Below, piece by piece: positions 58,935 to 64,000 of a stretch of DNA of 64,000 nucleotides. This DNA is from Mycobacterium dioxanotrophicus. Lineage in GTDB: Bacteria > Actinomycetota > Actinomycetes > Mycobacteriales > Mycobacteriaceae. The notes beneath the pieces are model-generated. The model was not told the DNA's origin. It ran no database searches and saw only the letters and a list, made by a program, of their open reading frames with translations. The position numbers were made by a program, and so were the translations under genes. The stretch covers positions 6,324,001 to 6,388,000 of the forward strand of contig NZ_CP020809.1 of the NCBI RefSeq assembly GCF_002157835.1, in the 5' to 3' direction. Positions within the stretch are counted from its first letter, which is position 1. Every line of letters begins with the position of its first letter.

Positions 58935-60481
58935 TTGTGCCGAGTCCGACCGTCACGGAACTGTTGGCCCCGCTGGCGAAGGTGACCGACCGCGGCATCT
59001 ACGCGGACGACACCTTCGTCAGCTGGGCCGATCACATCACGGCCGGAGCGCAACTCGCAGCGGCGTTGTGGGCCCGGCTACATATTCGAGGTGCCGGCCA
59101 AAATCCGCCCAAGCCACCGCATGTCGGCGTGTTGCTGGGCAACACCCCGTTTTTCTCCAGCCTGCTGGTGGCCGCCGGGCTGACCGGGCTGGTTCCGGTG
59201 GGGCTCAACCCCACCCGGCGCGGCGAGGCACTGGCTCGCGACATCGCGCGGGCCGACTGCCAACTGGTGCTGACCGACAACCCCGACACGGTTCCGCCCG
59301 GCGTCGACCACATCGACGTCGGATCACCATCCTGGGCAATCGAACTCGGTTCGCACGCGGGCGCCCCCGTGACGTTCGGGGACCTGTCCGCCGATGACCT
59401 GTTCATGCTGATCTTCACGTCGGGCACCAGCGGCGAACCCAAGGCCGTCCGGATCACCCACGACAAGGTCGCGTTTCCCGGCCGGATGCTCGCCGACCGC
59501 TTCGGGCTCGGCCCGGCCGATACCGCGTACCTGTCGATGCCGCTGTTCCACTCCAATGCGATCATGGCCGGCTGGGCGGTCGCAGCCGCGGCCGGCGCGT
59601 CAATCGCGTTGCGCCGCAAGTTCTCCGCGTCGGGTTTCCTATGTGACGTGCGACGCTACGGCGCCACCTACGCCAACTACGTCGGCAAACCGCTGTCCTA
59701 CATCCTGGCCACCGAGGCCCGCCCCGACGATGCCGACAATCCCCTGAAGATCCTGTACGGCAACGAGGGCGCGCCGCGGGATCTCGACCGGTTCGCCAAG
59801 AGGTTCGGCGTGGTCGTGGTCGACGGGTTCGGCTCCACCGAAGGTGGTGTGGCGATCGCCCGCACGCCCGACACCCCCGAGGGATCCCTGGGCCCGCTCA
59901 CCGACGAGGTGGCGATCGTCGATGTCGACACCGGGAAGGCCTGCCCGCCGGGCGTCGTCGGCGAGCTCGTCAACCCGACGGGGCGGGGCTGGTTCCGCGG
60001 CTACTACAACGATCCCGACGCCGAGGCGCAGCGCATGGCCGGCGGTGTCTATCACACCGGCGACCTGGCCTACCGCGACGAGAACGGCTACGCGTATTTC
60101 GCCGGGCGGCTCGGCGACTGGATGCGGGTCGACGGCGAGAATCTCGGCACCGCGCCGATCGAGCGAATCCTGTTGCGCTACCCCGAGATCGTCGAGGCGG
60201 CGGTGTATCCGATCCCGGATCCCGCGGTCGGTGATCAGGTGATGGCCGCACTGGTGCTGCGGCCGGGCACGGTGTTCGATCCCGCCGCGTTCCGGTCGTT
60301 TCTGGCCGATCAGTCCGATCTCGGGCCCAAACAATGGCCTTCCTACGTTCGCGTCGCCACCGAACTACCGCGCACCGAGACGTTCAAGGTGATCAAGCGG
60401 CAGCTGTCCGCGCAGGGCACCGATTGCGCCGATCCGGTGTTCCGCATTGACTCTGCATGCAGGGCCCAAAAGTACGAGTAG
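58931..60481 (+). CDS. fadD17: Steroid acyl-CoA synthetase FadD17
   Basis: A 516-residue adenylate-forming enzyme. It shows the AMP/ATP motif FTSGTSGEPKAVRITHDK, the adenine site YGNEGAPRDLDR and FGSTEGG, and the hinge region HTGDLAYRDENGYAYFAGRLGDW with the C-terminal lysine near ETFKVIKRQL. In M. tuberculosis FadD17 activates the shortened steroid side chain. It is the last gene of the fadE26-fadE27-fadD17 unit; the TTG start at 58931 overlaps the fadE27 stop, though GTG at 58937 is also possible. Confidence 0.95.
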   Translation: MIVPSPTVTELLAPLAKVTDRGIYADDTFVSWADHITAGAQLAAALWARLHIRGAGQNPPKPPHVGVLLGNTPFFSSLLVAAGLTGLVPVGLNPTRRGEALARDIARADCQLVLTDNPDTVPPGVDHIDVGSPSWAIELGSHAGAPVTFGDLSADDLFMLIFTSGTSGEPKAVRITHDKVAFPGRMLADRFGLGPADTAYLSMPLFHSNAIMAGWAVAAAAGASIALRRKFSASGFLCDVRRYGATYANYVGKPLSYILATEARPDDADNPLKILYGNEGAPRDLDRFAKRFGVVVVDGFGSTEGGVAIARTPDTPEGSLGPLTDEVAIVDVDTGKACPPGVVGELVNPTGRGWFRGYYNDPDAEAQRMAGGVYHTGDLAYRDENGYAYFAGRLGDWMRVDGENLGTAPIERILLRYPEIVEAAVYPIPDPAVGDQVMAALVLRPGTVFDPAAFRSFLADQSDLGPKQWPSYVRVATELPRTETFKVIKRQLSAQGTDCADPVFRIDSACRAQKYE

Positions 60482-60535
60482 CGCACGCCGTCAACGCTGA
60501 GTCAACTGCGGGTGCCACCCGGTAACGTCGGGCTC

Positions 60536-61252
60536 GTGGGCTACCGCGAACTGCCACCTCCGCGCGGGCTGGATGACCTGATCGAGTGCCGGTGGTTGCG
60601 CACCGGTCCGGCGGCGCCCAGCCGCGTGCTGCCCGACGGTTGCATGGACCTGATCCGACTCGATGACGACATCGTGGTGGCCGGTCCGGACACCATGGCG
60701 TTCACGGCTTGCGGCAGCCAGGAATCGGTGCAGGGCTTGCGATTTCGTCCAGGTGTCCTACCGCGACTACTTGGTGTTCCGGCGGTCGAGCTTCGTGACA
60801 CCCGAACCGCTTTGCGTGAGCTGCGCAGCGTTCGCCATGACGCCACCCTCGACGGTCTGGCCCGCACGCTCGTCACCGCATCCCCGCGCGCCGAGACCGC
60901 ACCGTGGTCGCTGCCGGTGCTGCACCGGATCACCCGACGGCTGGCCGACGGCGCCACTGTCACCGAAACGGCCCGTGCCACAGGCTGGTCCAGCCGGAGC
61001 CTGCAGCGGCACTGCTCGGCGGTGTACGGCTACGGCCCGGCGCAGCTGCGACGCATCCTGCGCTTCCGGCGGGCCGTGCGGCTCCTGCAGTCGGGTCTCG
61101 CGCCCGCTGTCGTCGCAGCTCAGGCCGGCTACGCCGATCAACCCCATCTGCACCGCGAGGTACGGTCGCTGGCCGGGGTGTCCCTTCGTCAGCTCGGCAG
61201 CGCCGCGAACAGGTCCACCGAGGTGCCGTCCGGGTCTTCGACGGTCGCGTAG
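60536..61252 (+). CDS. AraC-family transcriptional regulator
   Basis: A 238-residue regulator. The C-terminal DNA-binding half holds two helix-turn-helix elements: MATVTETARATGWSSRSLQRH-like (GATVTETARATGWSSRSLQRHC) and the PHLHREVRSLAGVSLRQL motif. The N-terminal 130 residues form a DUF6597-like cupin/ligand domain (PRGLDDLIECRWLRTGPAAPSRVLPDGCMDLIRL). GTG 60536 gives MGYRELPPPRGLDD; the earlier start at 60512 adds eight residues. Its 3' end overlaps the convergent VOC gene by 64 bases. The target is unknown. Confidence 0.85.
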   Translation: MGYRELPPPRGLDDLIECRWLRTGPAAPSRVLPDGCMDLIRLDDDIVVAGPDTMAFTACGSQESVQGLRFRPGVLPRLLGVPAVELRDTRTALRELRSVRHDATLDGLARTLVTASPRAETAPWSLPVLHRITRRLADGATVTETARATGWSSRSLQRHCSAVYGYGPAQLRRILRFRRAVRLLQSGLAPAVVAAQAGYADQPHLHREVRSLAGVSLRQLGSAANRSTEVPSGSSTVA

Positions 61253-61581
61253 CGCTGGCCCCACGGCGCGTCGAACGGTTTGAGTGTCCCCTGGTGCCCC
61301 GCGGCGGTGAGCCGTTCATAGAGCTCGTCGACCTCTGCGGGCGCGGCCAGACCGAACGCGATCGCGACCCGACCGGCCGAGGTGGGCGGTGCCCACCCGG
61401 GGTGCATGCCGGCAATCACCTCCTCGGTGTCGAAGGCCAGCTTGTTGCCGCCGGGCAGGGCCACCTCGACGTGCGGTCCGCGGGGTTCGGGGACCTCCAG
61501 GCCGAGCAGCCGATAAAACTCCAGCGAGCGGTGCAGGTCTTTGGCGACGATTTCGACGACTGTCGACGTGAGAACAGGCAT
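61189..61581 (-). CDS. VOC/glyoxalase-fold protein
   Basis: A 130-residue vicinal-oxygen-chelate protein with one betaalphabetabetabeta pair and the metal-type residues of the family: VEIVAKDLHRSLEFYRLLG, HVEVALPGG, and TVEDPDGTSVDLF with the closing glutamate missing (aspartate instead). Such proteins serve as glyoxalase-like, dioxygenase-like or resistance proteins. It overlaps the AraC gene by 64 bases on the other strand, so the two could interfere with each other. The substrate is unknown. Confidence 0.85.
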   Translation of the reverse strand: MPVLTSTVVEIVAKDLHRSLEFYRLLGLEVPEPRGPHVEVALPGGNKLAFDTEEVIAGMHPGWAPPTSAGRVAIAFGLAAPAEVDELYERLTAAGHQGTLKPFDAPWGQRYATVEDPDGTSVDLFAALPS

Positions 61582-61753
61582 ATCCGCAGGTTAGGACAGC
61601 TCTGGTGGCGCCGTCGTGAACAGATCGGACAGCGTTGAACCGACCCGGTCCCGCAGGTCTAGTCGGCCGCGGACGAAGTTTCACGGTTTTCTCGGCTCCC
61701 GGGAGGGTTGGTCGGACCTCGGGTACCGGGTAGGTTGGGCCTAATACGCTAGT

Positions 61754-61765
61754 TACTCGCCAGTA
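61754..61765. promoter_or_regulatory. Inverted repeat TACT-CGCC-AGTA upstream of gabD2
   Basis: Four-base arms TACT and AGTA around CGCC, 14 bases before the gabD2 start and close to its GGGAGG ribosome site. A TetR-type operator is possible. CTAATACGCTAG next to it might include a -10. The rest of the gap 61582-61753 shows no recognisable feature. Confidence 0.35.
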
Positions 61766-61778
61766 GGGAGGGTCCTCC

Positions 61779-63332
61779 ATGCCCGCTCCATCCGCCGCCG
61801 ACTTCGCCCGGCTCCGCAAACTCGTCGCGATCGCCGATGCCGACGCGCGTCAGTCGAAGTCGATCGAGGAGGTCTTCACCGGCAGGGAGCTGACCACCAT
61901 TCCGGTCGGCACCGCCGAGGATGTCACCGCTGTGTTCTCCAAAGCCCGTGCCGCACAGGTGAACTGGGCGAGGCGTCCGGTCAAGGAACGGTGCTCGATC
62001 ATCGAGCGATTCGGCGAGTTGGTGGCGCAGAACCGCGACTTCCTGATGGACGTGGCCCAAGCAGAGACCGGTAAGGCCCGGTCGGCCGCGCAGGAAGAGA
62101 TCGTCGACATGATTCTCAACTCGCGCTACTACGCCCGCGAGGCCGCCAAACTGCTCTCCCCCAAGCGTGTCCAGGGCCTGCTGCCCGGCTTCGTCAAGAC
62201 CGTGGTCAACCACCACCCCAAGGGCGTGATCGGCGTGATCTCCCCCTGGAACTACCCGATGGCGCTGTCGATTTCGGATTCCATCCCGGCACTGCTGGCC
62301 GGCAACGCCGTCGTCGTCAAGCCCGACAGCCAAACCCCCTTCTGCACCCTGGCCAATGCCGAACTGCTGTACCAGGCCGGGTTGCCGCGCGACCTGTTCG
62401 CGGTCGTTCCCGGGCCCGGCTCGGTGGTGGGCACCGCGATCGTGGAGAACTGCGACTACCTGATGTTCACCGGCTCCACGGCCACCGGACGCTCACTGGC
62501 CGAACAGTGCGGACGTCGACTGATCGGCTTCTCCGCGGAACTCGGTGGCAAGAACCCGATGATCGTCACCAAGGGCGCGGACCTGGACGTGGTCGCCAAA
62601 GCCGCCACCCGCGCGTGCTTCTCGAACGCCGGGCAGTTGTGCATCTCCATCGAGCGGATCTACGTCGAACGGGACGTCGCCGAGGAGTTCACCGCCAAGT
62701 TCGGCGAGCGGGTGCGGAACATGAAGCTCTCCAGCGCTTACGACTTCACCGCCGACATGGGCAGCCTGATCTCCGAGGATCAGGTCAAGACCGTCTCCGG
62801 CCACGTGGACGACGCGAAAGTCAAGGGCGCCAAGGTGATCGCCGGTGGCAATGCCCGCCCGGACATCGGCCCGCTGTTCTTCGAGCCGACCGTGCTGACC
62901 GACGTGACCGATGAGATGGAGTGCGGCCGCAACGAAACGTTCGGGCCCCTCGTGTCCATCTATCCGGTGGATTCCGTCGAGCAGGCGATCGCCAAGGCCA
63001 ACGACACCGAATACGGCCTGAACGCCAGTGTCTGGGCCGCGTCGAAGTCCGAGGGCGAGGCCATCGCAGCTCGGCTGGAGGCCGGCACGGTCAACGTCGA
63101 CGAGGGCTACGCGCTAGCGTTCGGCAGCACCGCGGCACCGATGGGCGGCATGAAGGCGTCCGGTATCGGTCGCCGCCACGGCGCCGACGGCATCCTGAAA
63201 TACACCGAGTCACAAACGGTTTCCACCGCACGCGTACTCAACCTCGATCCGCCGCTGGGCATTTCACAGACCTTGTGGCAAAAGGCGTTGACGCCCATGA
63301 TCCAGGCCGTGCAGAAGCTGCCCGGACGCTGA
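61779..63332 (+). CDS. gabD2: Succinate-semialdehyde dehydrogenase (GabD2 type)
   Basis: A 517-residue aldehyde dehydrogenase. It shows GVIGVISPWNYPMALSISDSIPALLAGN, the cofactor loop MFTGSTATGRSLAEQC, the base in FSAELGGKNPMIV and the nucleophile cysteine in FSNAGQLCISIER. The overall sequence is that of mycobacterial GabD2 (Rv1731), which oxidises succinic semialdehyde to succinate as part of the variant TCA route. ATG 61779 has GGGAGGGT seven bases upstream. No gabT or 2-oxoglutarate decarboxylase gene is in the window. The gene ends just before the second copy of the long palindrome. Confidence 0.9.
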   Translation: MPAPSAADFARLRKLVAIADADARQSKSIEEVFTGRELTTIPVGTAEDVTAVFSKARAAQVNWARRPVKERCSIIERFGELVAQNRDFLMDVAQAETGKARSAAQEEIVDMILNSRYYAREAAKLLSPKRVQGLLPGFVKTVVNHHPKGVIGVISPWNYPMALSISDSIPALLAGNAVVVKPDSQTPFCTLANAELLYQAGLPRDLFAVVPGPGSVVGTAIVENCDYLMFTGSTATGRSLAEQCGRRLIGFSAELGGKNPMIVTKGADLDVVAKAATRACFSNAGQLCISIERIYVERDVAEEFTAKFGERVRNMKLSSAYDFTADMGSLISEDQVKTVSGHVDDAKVKGAKVIAGGNARPDIGPLFFEPTVLTDVTDEMECGRNETFGPLVSIYPVDSVEQAIAKANDTEYGLNASVWAASKSEGEAIAARLEAGTVNVDEGYALAFGSTAAPMGGMKASGIGRRHGADGILKYTESQTVSTARVLNLDPPLGISQTLWQKALTPMIQAVQKLPGR

Positions 63333-63345
63333 CCCTCTTTTTTTT

Positions 63346-63413
63346 TCCCGCGAGCAGACACTGCGGTTCCCCGACACGCCGCGTTTCGCGTACCGCACTG
63401 TCTGCTCGCGGGA
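63346..63413. repeat. Long palindromic intergenic repeat, copy 2
   Basis: Arms of about 23 bases (TCCCGCGAGCAGACA and its complement) around the same loop sequence as copy 1. Bases 63351-63410 match 4261-4320 at 57 of 60 positions. A run of nine T (63338-63346) stands just before it. It lies between gabD2 and the corA-like gene; the AT-richer rest of the gap to 63580 shows no feature I can name. Confidence 0.8.
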
Positions 63414-63580
63414 GATGTCCAGATAGTCTCCAGCAAATTGCCAGACAATCTCCGCGGAATCCTATGCGCGTCCGGACATCCGGAATTCACCAATATCTGC
63501 GCTCATATGCGGGCGGTAGATTCCGATGGCGGTGTTGAATACAGCCAGTAGGTTCGCCCTTGTCCTGCCGGAGGTGTCCC

Positions 63581-64000
63581 GTGATTGTCGACTGCGCTCA
63601 CTATCTCGACGGTAGCCGGCAAAGCGACCGGACGATATCCCTGGACGAAGCGGCGCAGCAATGCCATCAAGGTGGGTTTGTTTGGCTGGGTCTCTTCGAG
63701 CCGAGCAGTGAGGAGCTCGACGAGGTGCGGGAGTCGTTCGATCTGCACGAGCTCGCCGTCGACGACGCCAAGACTTTCCACCTGCGCCCGAAGGTCGAAG
63801 AATACGAATCCGGGGTGCAGCTCGTCATCCTCCGCACCGCCCGCTACAACCACGATCAGGACGAGGTCGACTTCGGTGAGATCAGCATCTTCGTCGGGCC
63901 CGGCTTCGTCATCACGGTTCGGCAAGGTGTCGCGAGCGAGCTGCACGGTGCCCGCACCCGACTCGAACAACATCCGAAATTGCTTGCGCTCGGCCCCAAC
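63581..64000 (+). CDS. corA: CorA-family divalent cation transporter, 5' part only
   Basis: The first 140 residues of a CorA-type magnesium/cobalt transporter, cut by the window end. The N-terminal cytoplasmic domain is visible: QGGFVWLGLFEPSSEELDEVRESFDLHELAVDDAK, the conserved LHxLAVxDA segment, then RPKVEEYESGVQLVILRTARY and VDFGEISIFVGPGFVITVRQG. The membrane helices and the GMN motif lie outside. GTG 63581 has GGAGG eight bases upstream. A shift to a non-transport homologue cannot be excluded without the C-terminus. It has its own promoter region after the palindrome. Confidence 0.9.
   Translation, partial: MIVDCAHYLDGSRQSDRTISLDEAAQQCHQGGFVWLGLFEPSSEELDEVRESFDLHELAVDDAKTFHLRPKVEEYESGVQLVILRTARYNHDQDEVDFGEISIFVGPGFVITVRQGVASELHGARTRLEQHPKLLALGPN

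Noticed and set aside
63338..63413. T9 run plus palindrome as an intrinsic terminator
   Set aside because: The T run precedes the hairpin on the plus strand, so it cannot be the U tract of a terminator in either direction.

Overview
The window is chromosomal DNA of a high-GC actinobacterium, almost certainly a rapidly growing Mycobacterium (Mycolicibacterium). Three things point there. One end carries the gene order of the M. tuberculosis phoP-cyp51-purB region (H37Rv Rv0757 to Rv0777, compared from memory). The other end carries the whole mce4 steroid-import locus with its KstR-controlled neighbours (Rv3489 to Rv3506). A DUF429-RelA/SpoT fusion gene next to purB matches the M. smegmatis protein called MS_RHII-RSD. 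The ends cut purB (left) and a corA-like gene (right). No stretch longer than 300 bases lacks a gene.

Layout. 1-5.6 kb: purB, the RNase HII/(p)ppGpp synthetase fusion, a TetR regulator, a Tat-exported esterase and purD. 5.7-11.9 kb: accessory block without counterpart in the H37Rv order: a CYP125-like P450, a TetR regulator, an EspA/EspE-like secreted protein, a duplicated-domain lipoprotein, a PknH-sensor-like exported protein and an unknown 408-residue protein. 11.9-23.1 kb: oxidoreductase and P450 cluster (CMD protein, HIBADH-like and SDR enzymes, aldA, TetR, cyp123, SDR, cyp51, ferredoxin, two NTF2-fold proteins, adhB, SDR). 23.2-27.0 kb: HIT protein, phoR, phoP, a decapeptide-repeat protein read divergently from phoP, and tRNA-Thr. 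27-34 kb: HNH nuclease, reductase, DoxX, an ECF41 sigma factor with two recognisable promoters, a crotonase, a DUF885 metalloprotease, a GH5-type hydrolase and a VanX-type dipeptidase. 34.1-38.6 kb: a four-gene molybdenum hydroxylase operon (large subunit, CoxG, FAD subunit, 2Fe-2S subunit). 39-42.4 kb: a KstR-box SDR, a crotonase, and three tandem genes for small secreted four-cysteine proteins. 42.4-44.5 kb: otsA with a 54-residue leader gene and a damaged membrane-protein gene. 44.6-55.1 kb: the ten-gene mce4 operon. 55.3-60.5 kb: hsd4A, fdxD, fadE26, fadE27, fadD17. 60.5-64 kb: AraC regulator, VOC protein, gabD2 and corA.

How the parts work together. YrbE4AB, Mce4A-F and the two Mce-associated proteins form the envelope part of the cholesterol importer. 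FadD17, FadE26-FadE27 and Hsd4A act on the steroid side chain, and four KstR boxes tie the importer, these enzymes and the 39.1-kb SDR together. The cyp51 block is a separate oxidation unit in which P450s are supplied by a dedicated ferredoxin and flanked by alcohol, short-chain and aldehyde dehydrogenases. PhoPR sits beside it with a probable autoregulatory PhoP box.

The most interesting items are: the ECF41 sigma gene with two facing promoters that fit the class consensus exactly; the decapeptide-repeat protein sharing the phoP promoter region; the three-gene four-cysteine secreted family; two coupled 11-codon mini-ORFs ahead of cyp123; a 60-bp structured palindrome present twice 59 kb apart; and a pair of compensating frameshifts in the gene beside otsA.
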